Both the position numbers and the translations under genes were made by a program. 64,000 bases of DNA from Daphnia pulex (Eukaryota; Arthropoda; Branchiopoda; Diplostraca; Daphniidae): contig NC_060019.1 in NCBI RefSeq assembly GCF_021134715.1, forward strand, positions 10,678,001 through 10,742,000, read 5' to 3'. The notes beneath the pieces were generated by a model that saw only the letters and a program-made list of their open reading frames with translations, was not told where the DNA came from and ran no database searches. Positions 1 to 11,352 of the stretch are shown here, in pieces. Within the stretch, counting starts at the first letter, position 1. Every line of letters begins with the position of its first letter.

Positions 1-2094
1 TTGATTATAAGTGTACATCACATGCATACATGGCGGTATACCGTATACCTATAAAAATATTGGTGACAGTCTAATGAATAACTGTCAATCCTCGATACAA
101 TGGACGACAAATCAATGCGGTCGTTTTTTATTATTCACAGCAGCAATAGCGGAAATAGTAACGTGACTTGCGTCCAAACTTGTCGTCGGTAGTTTGCCAA
201 TAAAATAACAACAACATTTGATTACATATCCTCGTCGAGTACCTATAATACATACAATATACGACGATATATTAAAGATGAAGAGACAAAACTAAACAAG
301 AGAAGAACATGTCATTATTATTCACTCTTGGCTGTGTTACTAGGACGGGTTTTCGGTCTTTCTGCGGGTTTCAAACAGAAATGGTATATTAGATTTCAAC
401 TAAAAATTTATTCCATCAACTTATTCCCGTTTCTTTTTTGTGTGATTTGGATTTTGAGGGAGAGTTTGATTTTTTATCATTTCTAATTTCTATCGATATC
501 TTATTATCTTAAGCATGCTGATTAGCAGAAAATTGGACAAGTGTCGTCTGCTTTAATTTAGTTGAAAATTTCGAACAAGCATGCAGAGCAGACAAGTCAG
601 CTAGGATGATCTATGGAATCTCGAGAAGTTCAAGAATATTGTTATAGATTTATTTGTTTTTGATGATAACCGTCATACTCCATGCTGTTTATCAGGTAAA
701 TAAAACTAAGAAACGTTGTTCCAAATTTTTGAAATGTTAGATGATCCCGACTAGGGTTTATCATGTGATTGTCCTGTCGATGCATGGCAGTTTGTTTGCA
801 CTGTGTAACCTTTTTTTCTTTTTTTGCAGGTTTGAAGCCAGTGCCAGGCATCATAACCACACTGTATGCAAATTTTTTCTTGGGCAGGTGTTAACCTTTC
901 ATCTGCAACAATCTGCACAATCGCTTGGGTAACGATTTACTTTTATTGACCTGTGACCTACTATAGATATTTCAATGTTGCAGAACTTGCATGAATGCAG
1001 TGAATTACATGTAAAACTTTAATTCTCCCATTTATTAACAATAAGGGTCTACCCAGTGTCTCATTTTCAACTTTGTCTGACTTGTTGTTTCTGTCGAAAT
1101 TTTTTTCGTAACCCATTTTCTTTTTTTTATTTAGATAAAGAGCATCCCATTGCATTGGGAAAACTACCGATGCCAATCGAGATACGGTTTCCTCTTTTTC
1201 CCCTTTTCATTGAATGTCCTCGTGTACGCCCATGTGAATGTGGGTGTATTCACTAGGACTCCCTTTTACCCTATCCCGTCTGGTGAAATTCAACTCTTCA
1301 GATGGATGGAGCAACTGTGGATGCCTGGCTGTATTTCCCAGGCATAAAGGTAGGACAAAATTGATTTCTATTCTTCCTTTTGGACAATTTTTGGTGGCGC
1401 TGATTATAAATCTTAGTCATGGAGTATGTTTTTTACTGAGTTAGGCGGTTGACTGCAACTGTTTTAATTTCTCTCTCCGGTTTGGTTTTGTCAGTAAGTG
1501 TTCACTAAAAATCTCATTGACTCAGATCAGGCCTGTTTTTTGTTTTTGTTTTTGTGCCTCACAACTTTTTCTGTGGGTAGAAAACTATTACATTCGAAAA
1601 TATTTGAACTTTAAACACTTGAAGCAAAGTGCATCAAGACAATCGATCGAAGTGCATCGAATGCAATTGAATGATTAATACGGACGTATAGAATTTCCGC
1701 AGTTGAATGTTGCAATGTTGCTGTCGTGAATAGGCAGGTGCGCAAAGGAAGTCACTACGTCCGTGGTGAATCAGCATATGTTCTGTCAAATCAATGAGGA
1801 CGTTATCTACTAAGACACTTAAATCAATGACGTCGTTATCGATATACGACTGCTGTGCATCTCAAAAGATTCAGGGACGACTCAAACTCGCCCAAGTTTC
1901 GTTTGCCTTTTAAGTGAATCTTTTGAGAACCAACACCGCACTCGAATCAATCCGATATACTTATTAGCTGTTTGGTTAGAGTGTCTGTAAAAAGTTATTG
2001 GCCAACTAAAAACAGTTAATAGTTGTATAGGATTGAAAGACTTTTCTAGCTAGGACCCCGGTTAGGACGCTGAAATCATTTTCCGTTCGTTATT
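1..2094. other. No gene recognised
   Basis: AT-rich sequence upstream of the first PPxY gene. Both strands contain only short open frames without family resemblance or convincing splice borders. It may hold the regulatory region of the gene at 2095 or untranslated parts of a gene beyond the window, but nothing in the sequence decides this. Confidence 0.5.
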
Positions 2095-2492
2095 ATGGAC
2101 GATGATCGAGAATTTTACGCTACATTTTGTGTCACGTTTCTATTTGGAGTCTTTCTTGTCGTAGTCGCTCTTCTGTTGTACGTGTGCAAGAAAAACTGGC
2201 AAAGAAAAACTGTACGAAACCAACAAATGGCGACATACAGTCAAGTCGATTTTTACAAACTGATGTAGCCCAATCGGGGAAAGTAATCCACGTACTCACC
2301 GTTGTACCTCATTATTGACAAACAGACGCCGATGCTAACGACACAAGTCACAGCAATGCTTCTACCTCGTCACTAACACCTTCCCGTCAGCACAGGCCTG
2401 CTAACATTCTAATCATCGCTCAAACAGAGGACGACCAGCCCCCTGGTTACACTCCGCCGCCAGCTTACGACATGGCTTGGTTTGATTTTTAA
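2095..2492 (+). CDS. Small single-pass membrane protein with double PPxY tail (paralog A)
   Basis: Two exons, 2095-2239 and 2326-2492, joined in phase 1 across an 86-bp intron, encode 103 residues. After a short acidic N-terminus (MDDDREF) comes one hydrophobic segment at about residues 9-30, then a basic stop-transfer stretch (KKNWQRK), a Ser/Thr/Asn-rich linker, and a tail with two PPxY motifs (QPPGYTPPPAYD), ending in an aromatic WFDF. PPxY motifs are known ligands of WW domains, for example in Nedd4-family ubiquitin ligases, and such tails occur in WBP1/VOPP1/Shisa-like membrane proteins. A role as a small adaptor in the endomembrane system is inference. The gene at 2965 is a tandem paralog with the same intron position and phase, which supports the splice model. 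The start is the first ATG before the membrane segment. I cannot name an orthologue. Confidence 0.72.
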
Positions 2493-2853
2493 GGCAAATG
2501 CGTGCATAAAAATACATGCAACTCTTGATTTTCAATCTGAATTTTTGGGTGTAAGATAAAACAAAAAACCCGACTGATAACAAACGCGGCGACTGCTGGT
2601 CAAGCAGATTAAATGATTGCGAGAAGGAAATCCCCCTCTCCCCGACTTAATTCCCGAATTGTTGCAGCACTGAAATGTGGCAATTGTTTTCGTTCCACAA
2701 ATCCGTATGTATATACGTGAGTGGGTATTAACAACACATGACGTCGGTCAAAATTGAAGATGGCCAATGCCAACACACTATTATCGAATGTAGACCATTG
2801 ATAAAGACTAAGCCAATTTTGACGTGCGCAACAGAGGCTATAAATTGACTTGT

Positions 2854-2889
2854 TATAATATATAGCGTCCCCTGAACTCGCCATTCAGT
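2854..2889 (+). promoter_or_regulatory. TATA box plus TCAGT initiator for PPxY paralog B
   Basis: A TATAATATATAG stretch begins at 2854 and a TCAGT initiator lies at 2885-2889, placing the likely +1 A at 2887, about 33 bases downstream of the TATA start. This is normal arthropod core-promoter spacing. It would give a leader of roughly 78 nt before the ATG at 2965. Confidence 0.5.
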
Positions 2890-2964
2890 CTGAATTGTAA
2901 GCTCAGCTAAAAAGCTCAAATTATCACTGTTGAATTGAATATTATCCAGTCTATAATTTCGGCC

Positions 2965-3347
2965 ATGAGTCCCGTTGTTGAGATTGTATTGTTTTTGTTC
3001 CTCGTGTTTTTCTCCATGTCTGCTGGTGTCGGTTTGGTCTTTTTCATCTATTCCAAAAACAATTGCGCCAACAGTAAAGATGGAAACCAGCCAATGCCAA
3101 CACCTTCGTCAAACAGTTAAGTCGAATAGTAATTAGACAAACGCCAATCTTTTATCTGTATAACAAAATTTGCTGATTCATCACGTCGCCATTTTTGACA
3201 GCAGCGTCGTTTGTTAATGACGGAAGTCACGCCGCCTCGACGACCTCCAGGTCTCTTACCATTCTAATCGTGGCACAAGCCGAGAGCGATCCTCCGCCGT
3301 ATACTCCTCCGCCCACCTACGACATCAAGTGGTTTGAAGACAATTGA
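2965..3347 (+). CDS. Small single-pass membrane protein with double PPxY tail (paralog B)
   Basis: Exons 2965-3115 and 3202-3347, joined in phase 1 across an 86-bp intron, encode 98 residues. A hydrophobic segment covers about residues 4-28 (VVEIVLFLFLVFF onward), followed by a Ser/Asn/Pro-rich linker. The C-terminal block parallels paralog A: SLTILIVAQAESD, then DPPPYTPPPTYD with two PPxY motifs in the same spacing, ending IKWFEDN. Intron length and phase match paralog A, and the donor regions align (aGTTAAGTCGA against aGTCAAGTCGA), so the pair arose by tandem duplication. The acceptor is a tandem NAGNAG (acagcag at 3198-3204), so two isoforms differing by one alanine are possible. The first ATG in this frame is used; an upstream in-frame TTG at 2935 is not a credible start. 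WW-domain binding follows from the motif; the function is unknown. Confidence 0.72.
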
Positions 3348-6300
3348 ATTTCGGTCGCTGTGTAAATATTATATTCAATCGACGTGTTTTATAGTATACA
3401 ATTTTTTATTTTTTTCCTTTGTTACGTTTGAGTTTAACTATAATAGGAAAAGCTCTCAGACAATCGTTGGTGTTTTATAGAGAGGAAATGGGGAGGTTGG
3501 CAGGTGTGATTCAATATAATTGCCTCGGGTTAGGTTTGCGCGTTTTAGACCAGAAAAAGCGGCGCCGTTGGCAATGGAACCGGAATCGGAAATTGTCTGT
3601 CGGCGATGGCAAATGACCGGAGGTTTTAAAAAAAAATCGATCAAAATAGTACACACACGAAGGATATGGGAGGGGGGAGAAAGAGTGAGTGGTTTTCTTA
3701 ACTATACAAAGAGCATTCCAAAACGGACGCGTAATGTGTGTTTGTGTGTGTGTGTGGACGGAGATGGGCAGTTAAAAAAAGATGAAGGCAATGGGCCCAC
3801 CATTTCATCCTTCTTTAACGGTCGTCATAAAGCGCGCGAGCAAACAGCTTCATTTGGCGAAATTTACGACGGTCAAGGGGGTAAACAGAGTCGTTAAACT
3901 CGTCTTTTTATTTTATTTTTTTTTTAATACGTACACAAGTTCTTATGTGTATGGGCCGGAGGGGGGGGGGGAGTACAGATCAAAGACATCCACTTCAATA
4001 GGTTCCCTCCATATTTCATAGATTTGGGCATGACGACATCTAGATGATCATATTAAAGGAGACCGACGTCTGTATAAACCTCGGGGCACCCGGAAATGCT
4101 ATCGTCGAGTTCAGTTTTCATTTTTCTTGAATGAGCCATATTCAATTCCGTCTATGTAATACCTGCAGGCCGTGATTTTCCACGAGACCTATCCGCTGTG
4201 CCAACCGACAAAGTCAGGCCAATGTCGGATATTCTTAATGACAAATGGTCAGTTCTATTGTGTACGACGGTAAAAAGAATCATTCATCTCTTTCTATATA
4301 ACAGGGAGGGGGTGGATATCTGTCAGTCGATGGACAACAAACCGTCCATCGATGCCTTTTTTCTAAAAGTCTCAAAAAAGAAAATAAACATAAGAAAAGA
4401 ACGTGAATTGATGAAAAGAGGTTGCGAGCATTATAATAGACTACGAGGTTCGTCTGCGAGCATTATTGTATTGTCGAGTTATATATGGAGACGGGGTGGA
4501 AGGGGGGGCATCCCAAAAAGTAGTGCTAGGCCCAGCAGGGAAGATGTGGGACAACTTCTCGCAAACTTCCTCCTTTCCCATGTACACCACGGCCGCTTCC
4601 GGACGACGTCGTTAACGAAGGGAAGAAGCTTTTCAATGAGACAAGGGCTAGAAACTAGAGACGCGTTGGGTTGGGGGGGAGGAAGAAGAAAAGCCGGACC
4701 AAGGGGGGGGGAGAGAAAACGTCATCTTGCTATAGTGCACGCGAACAAAATATGCACATCATTCTCCACCCATAGAAAAAGAAAAAAAGTCTAGACGGAG
4801 CTGCTACTGCTGTGCTGGATCACTCTGAGTGTTTCTTTTCGCCCGTCTCAGTATATCTTTCTCTTTCTCCGGCCGGGCGTCGCACGCTAATGATCAATCC
4901 CGTGAGAGCAATCCATCACATTGGTTACTATATAGTATATAACGATGGTGAATTATGATGTAGTCATATACATAACTCGACTGTGTATAGACTGGCGGAC
5001 TAATTAGAGAACCGAAAATAAATGATTACGACCTTTTTTTTTCCTTTTCTTTCGTGGGGTGTTGTTTGAACAACAACATCAACAACCAATTGAGGGGGAA
5101 AACTAAAAACCTCTCTTTAACATGGCCGAGCTAGAGAGAGAAGAAAAAAAGAAGCGGATGTCCATAAATCCGCATTGGGAAAGTCGATTTAACTGGAGAT
5201 GACTTCCGTCTTGGATGTAGGAAGAAAGACAGACAGCCAAGAGGTCGATCAGCCCTTTTTATGGGACTCTTCTTCTTCTTCTCTTTCCACTCGATAGACT
5301 TTTGACTTTTTCTATAGTAGGACGACGAGGAGGGGAGAGACAGAAGAGAAACGATCTCGATGACGACGCAGCAGCAGCTCTCGTCTTCTCTACCAGATCG
5401 AATTCGAGAGGGGAAAAAGAGAAAAGAGAGAAATCTTTTCTTCCATGACGACGCTTTATATTCGTTGATATAGTTGGAGGGAACAAAAAATAATAATATA
5501 TATCTATCGTATAGTGTGTGTATATAAACACAGAGTAGGACTGCAGAAAAGAGCATCTTGGGCCGTGCTCCTCTCCATCAAATATAGTATGTGTCTATAC
5601 TTGCTTCTCTATATTTGTAAGGATCGATTGGATATTTCTTCCGGCTCGACTGTTTTTTTCTTTTTCTTCACGCCATCTTTATATTTTCCATATCTGCGAT
5701 GGAAAATAATGGAACGACAGACGTGTTTTATTATTATAGAAGGCGCGGGCGACTGGGCGGGAGAGTCTCGGGTATTGATTGCGATTGTTCCTGCACACGC
5801 AGAAATGTATTACACGTCTTTTTTCTAGACGTCATCTTGAAGCGCCAAAAAATAAAATCAGAAGAAGAACTTGACTAGATTTAGGATTTGCCGGATTAAT
5901 AAGCTCCTTTTCTTCTCTCTGCAAAGGCGAAAAAAAAAGAAAAATTCTTAAATGATGTGGTCTTATTATACTCTGCAGCTTTCGCGTCTTACGTATAGAA
6001 TGTCGAGAGCCAAAGTCTAAGAAGAGATGAGGTTCTTCTAGATCTATTTTTTTTGTTCCCCTTCAGCTTTTTTATGACGAGGCCAGCAGCAGCAGCAGCA
6101 GCAACCAGCGTGTGCTGTGCTCGTCTCTATGCGGTCATTGTTCGTCTTCTCTCAAGACCCGCGTCGTAATCCCCTCTGATGCATTTTATGAACCGAGTTT
6201 GTCACCCGTTATTGTCCTCTGAGCTCCTCCTTCTGTCGTCTTTTGTTTTACACTTTCTTCTTCTTTTTCCTTCCTTATTTTCCCTTTTTTTTTCGTTTCC

Positions 6301-8192
6301 AAATCCGTCCGCCATGGCCGGAGCTTTCTGTAGAGTTACATGAATTAAAGATGGGCACAGCACAGCAGCATGGACGCATATACTACATCCGCTATATGCT
6401 AATTGATTGTGATCCCCCCTATTCTATTATTTTCCCTACCATGTATAGATGGACGTCCGCGAGCAAATCCCCCAAAAGTCAATTTATCAATTGAATTTGA
6501 TTATTTGATGTTATGGAAATGACATTTTCAAATTTTAAACTTTAAGAAAAAGACAATTTTTTAAAAAAGATTATCTTATACAAAGTTAATAGAGAAGGAG
6601 GGGTGGGGAAGAAGAAGAGGCTGGAGATTTTTTCGTGTTGTAAGTTGATCCTTGTAACATTGTCGACGATGTAAACATCGCCATGTGGTGTCGTTTGTTT
6701 TCGTTACTTTATAGTTGAAGATGCTGGTTGCCCTTGCTCTGGCTGCCTGCTGTTGCTGCTGTTCGGATACTATACATGGAATAAGGTGCTGGAGGTGATA
6801 GAGGGGGGGGGGGGAGAACAAGATCCTCGTTTACATTTCCTCCGCATACAAGACGACTTTCTTTTTTCTTTTCCAAGGGGGGAGGTCTAGCTCCTACTGT
6901 GTGTGTACGCGTAATAATAATAATGTCGGACGCGGACGACTACTGTGTGTCGTTTACAACTTTTTCCTTAGCTGCTGCTCGTCCAACATGGCGCGGTCTT
7001 TCTTGTACACAGCTGCGATCGAGCGCGTCGGTCGTAATGGCCGTGCAAACGGATTATTGTCTCTCGTTCATTTGGCCGAGATTTTTCGTTCGTCTTATAT
7101 TTCTTTTTTTGCCGCTATTATTCCCCCATTTGCAATGGGATTGCTATGGTGCGGTCTCGGGATGGGCTGGCTGGCTGCTGCTGGCTGTGTCAAGTGAAGA
7201 TGAGGGGGAGGAAAGAAATGAAAACAGTTGGCAGTTGCAATTTCCGCTGTCGTGCGTACGTATAGAGTCTCTCTGTGACTCAGTTGGCTGCCGGAGGAAA
7301 GTCACTCAATCCGAACGGAAAAAGGCAGCAGCACTGCACACACACACAATTCCGGCAGGGATCGAGAGGAGGAGGACGTCGGCAGCAGCGAAAAGTTCCG
7401 GATGTTTTGGCAGCGACGCAAAAGGTTTTTCCCTCAACAACAACCGAACGGTTGTTGTGTTGCAGCAGCAGCGCCAGTCACAATAGAGTATAGATGGTCG
7501 TCTTGTTTTCTATCTTATCAGCTTGTTATTTTCTCACAGATCCATCAAAACCCATCAACGTTGAGATGAGATAGAGGAGGGGAAAAGACAATAGAGACAG
7601 CGCACCCGGAAAAAGTTTCCTCTTTTTCTATTATTTTGACATTATTATAGCGCGGCGTCTATATTCGGAATGGATTATTATTATAATAATAAGAAAAGAA
7701 ATCTATTCGACATTTGATTGTATTTGTTGTATATTTAAGACTCTCTTTGGGGGGCGGTCGTACAAATTCGACGGGCGATGGACAATCACGCACACGGAAT
7801 AACACACACGGGAAGGGGGGCGACATTCTACACGCTAACTGCATTCTCTCATCTCTCCCACATCACAAGATACACACACACACTGACATTCTCCGATAAC
7901 ATTTGACTCTCTTGATTTTCTCTTTTCTCTCTCCACCCCCAGCAGCAGCACCCACAGCAATCGTTATTCGATATCGACATTCATTTATACACGAGAACAT
8001 TTTTTTTTTGTTTTGTTTTTATCTTTTTTTGACGTTTGTAATTTATATGTTACAAAATGAGAAGAATTTTCCCATTTCACCCAGTAGCTTCGTTCAACTT
8101 CATTATCTTGTCGTTTCTTCTTTTTCTTCTCGAAAGATTATTTGGCTGTCCTGCTGTGCTGTGTATAGACGTTGTTTTGTTGTTAGTTGGCT
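3348..8192. other. Gene-poor low-complexity stretch
   Basis: No coding region is supported. The stretch contains a CAG run (6084-6101), TG/CA and TC/GA microsatellites, and G-runs on the plus strand (3961-3971, 4703-4711, 6803-6814). Open frames such as those at 4198-4794 and 6899-7486 have biased composition and no family resemblance. Regulatory or 3' flanking DNA of the LHFPL-type gene is a reasonable guess only. Confidence 0.5.
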
Positions 8193-11100
8193 TCAGAGCA
8201 AAAGATAAGCTTCCCAGGGGTTGAGATCGTAGATGGGGTTGGAGACGAGGGTGGCCAAGACGGGGCAGAGGAAAGCAGCTGCGCTGGACAAGCCGGCGAC
8301 CAGCGACGACCAGCCGGGCTGGCAGCGCTCGTCGCAAAAGTGGTGCAAATTCTCCGAGCGCAGCCCAAACGGGTAGAAACACAATCCCAGCAGCATCAGC
8401 GAAGCTATATATGTTTGCACATAATAGACAAAATTATAAAAAATATGTAATAATAATAATAACAGCACAAATGATTATAGAATCTTGTGTAAATATACAC
8501 AGAGAGAGAGCTCTAAAATTATGACAAGCTAATACTTTGGCCCAGCATCTGCCGCTGCCTTTTTAAAGGTTGATGGCGATGGTCGGACAATGTGCAACGG
8601 CTCATCCATCACGCTCCGAGGTGGTGAACCCAACAGCAGCCCAACTCCTTTTTCTCGTAATGGATTCAAAAGTGGTCCTTCATATTTCTCCTTCTATACT
8701 CTCGCGAGCTCTTTCGTCTAATCTATTTTGAAAACTAACCAAATAGTGGAGTGAACTCTCTCTCTTCAAAAACGGCGACCCCTCCCGACACTTATATACG
8801 CACACTCACACGTGAATAAATAGAAGACTGTACACTGTACTGTACTCAGCCCAGTGCGTGTGTGCGTGTACCGACAGCAGGGCTCTTTCGTCGCCCACAG
8901 TTGAATGGCCCTTTAGCGCAGCGTGTTTTTATTATTATTGACAGCTCGAGCGCATCTCATTATCTCTATGCCACTGCGAGAGTGAGAGAGAGAGAGAAGA
9001 AAAACATGGAAAATTTCATCTTTTTATTTATTTTTTTTCAACCCCACCAAAAACGGAAGCCTTTCTTTGCTGTCAAAGCGAATCATAACGAACGGCGGGG
9101 AATTCGATTTGGTCTCCTCTTCCGCTCTGATTTTCCCATTTTTCACGCGCCGCACGGGCCGCTCTTGGTTGTCTGCTATGCGGTTTAATTGGAATTGTTT
9201 ATTACTACCCACCACAAAGATATTCTGTCTCTCGTCAACATTCAAAAAAAGATGAAAGACCAACCGTCCCGTGTTTTTTGATTTTTTTAAAAAAGGAAAA
9301 AATTTAAAAATAAAAGAATCGTCTTATAAGATGATGATGAGGAGGGGGGGGATGTCTAGCACTTCCTCTCGACACTTCCCTCACCCCTTTTTTTTTCTTG
9401 ATGAATGATGAAAGATCGGATCCATCTTCCGCCAGTTTTCGTCGGTCCGTCCGCAACACCCTTTTGACAGCGGGAGAAGATACTACTAACAGGCGCGCGC
9501 GCGCGCTATGGCATGGATGACTGCCAAACTTTGTTCTTTTTAGATTCTCCTCCGTGCGCTGTCTCGCCTGTTTGTGTTACATGTTTCTCCCTTTTTTTAT
9601 TATTTTATTTTTTGGAAGAAAAAGGAGAGAGGGTGGACCCGCTTATTATATTCCATCCAACGTCTCAACGGAGAGAGTAGTGTGTATCGTCACTCTGTGC
9701 TTCTGGTTTTGTCATCCCCCGTATTATATTCTCCGCCCCGACCGCTGTCTAGATACGTACACACACAACGAGTATCTTTAGACCCAAACGTATAAATGAA
9801 TACCTAATTTGGAATAGAATAGATCATCGACCGACCGAAACAATATGAGCAATCATTGCCGCTAGATTCTTCTTTATCATAAGGAGATGCGCTCCTTCTC
9901 GCCGGGAATTCCACTGATTGTTGGGTGGGTGGTGGGGGGAAAGACAAACGCGGGAGAATTCTTTTTCACTCCCGCGGGAGCTTCAATCAACGACTAATTC
10001 AATGTTGTGTTATGTACTATAGCGCTGCGCTTTGGGGACGAGGTATTAAAGATATAGAGATATACGGACTGGGAATGATTTTGTTGAGGAAATTAGGATA
10101 TTTACCGGCGGCTAGTTGAACGATGGCCGTGATTTTGATCCACTCCTGTTGCCTGTGGTGGTGGCGGACAAAAGCGACGGCCACCGAGGCGGCAGCGCAG
10201 GCCAGGAGCATCACACATCCGCCTCCGCAGAGAACGCGCGTCACCTGCATCATCAAAGACACACAAGACGATGAAGAAGAAGATGATGAAAAGGGCATTA
10301 ATTCACGTCAGGGACACACAATGAAGGCGCGGTGACTTCGGCAGTACATCACCCCCTTATAGACGGCAGCACGAACCGTCGTCATCCGGCCGCATGCTCA
10401 TTTAAATGAGTCCAACAGGGAAGCTCACGGGGGCTCTATACAGCCCCTTAACGAGCTGACAGACAGAACATGCGTGTATATGTGGGGGTGGGGGATTTAG
10501 AGAAAATATCCGTCAGCTTTTTTTCTGATTTCTTTTAGTCCTTCCGCTTTGTCAATGCGTAAAAGCCACACCTGCACTGAGAGAAGCCCTGAATGATTTA
10601 TTTTCACCAAATCAATTTGAATTTCCCGCTTTTTTCTTTTTAAATTCTATTTTGGGATTATTCGACATGTTGGCTGGCGGTTCGACAGACTGTATTAATA
10701 TTAGATTATAACGAGCCGTGGTTAAAATGCTTGTCTAACGGCAGCAGGACATAGAAATAATTGAGCGTGTCAATCGATGTGATGTGTGTCTAGAAATATC
10801 AAATGTCTTTACCTCCCAGGCGGGTGGCAGCCACTCGTAATCCAAATCGGCGTGACCTACGCAAGTCACGCTGCTTTCCGGCCGCCTCTTTTCCGGCTGC
10901 TGCCGAGTGTAGATGCACATGCCAAAGAGTCCGATATGGACGAGCGGAATGGCGCTGCGGCCGGGCATCATCATCATCATTTCCGACGACGACGACGACG
11001 ACGTCGAATTGACTTGCCCGTCGTCGTCGTCGGCCATCAAATGAATGTCGTCGTCCGCCGGGACTTGGATGGAAACGGCCCGTTCCAATCTTCTCCTAAC

Positions 11101-11352
11101 AGTAGCACTAGAACCACCAGCACCGGTACCACTGGCAGTAGCAGTTACCGGTGCGGAGGAGAGGAGATCGGCCGGTTGCTGATGCTGTTGGTCGAGCGAT
11201 CCGATTTCGCTGGACGAGCGGAGTGTCCACGCCGGCTGGGAATACGACCAGCAACAGAGCAATGCCACCAAAATAGAGACGATCGACCATAAGAACAAAA
11301 CGGGCCGTGACGTGACCGTCTTGATGGCCACCACGCTCGATCGCTTCTTCAT
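8193..11352 (-). CDS. LHFPL-family tetraspan membrane protein with long low-complexity first loop
   Basis: Three minus-strand exons, 11352-10813, 10244-10106 and 8404-8193, join in phases 0 and 1 to give 296 residues. Four membrane segments are visible: about 18-40 (PVLFLWSIVSILVALL), 183-206 (VLCGGGCVMLLACAAASVAV), 215-240 (ITAIVQLAAASLMLLGLCFYP) and 257-280 (VAGLSSAAAFLCPVLATLVS). The family pattern is seen in PAW after segment 1, GLFGMCIYT and a Cys-containing stretch before segment 2, and QLAA..LMLLGLCFYPFG followed by a Cys-bearing loop (CDERCQPGW) before segment 4. LHFPL proteins are four-pass plasma-membrane proteins; LHFPL5/Tmhs is part of hair-cell mechanotransduction, others bind GABA-A receptors. 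Which paralog this is cannot be told. The first loop is enlarged by Ser, Asp, Met and Gln runs. The ATG at 11352 is the first in frame after upstream non-ATG codons. Intron 2 is about 1.7 kb. Confidence 0.85.

Noticed and set aside
4198..4794. 198-codon plus-strand open frame
   Set aside because: Composition is odd (Arg/Lys/Ser runs from purine-rich DNA). There is no ATG-defined domain, no splice support and no family resemblance; it lies in a low-complexity stretch.
6899..7486. 195-codon plus-strand open frame
   Set aside because: Overlaps other long frames in the same GC-rich patch and encodes low-complexity Trp/Leu/Arg mixtures; looks like chance.
10735..10812. Extension of LHFPL exon 1 past 10813
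   Set aside because: The frame stays open to 10735, but a good donor (GAG|GTAAAG) at 10812 and in-frame continuation into the conserved exon 2 show this is intron.
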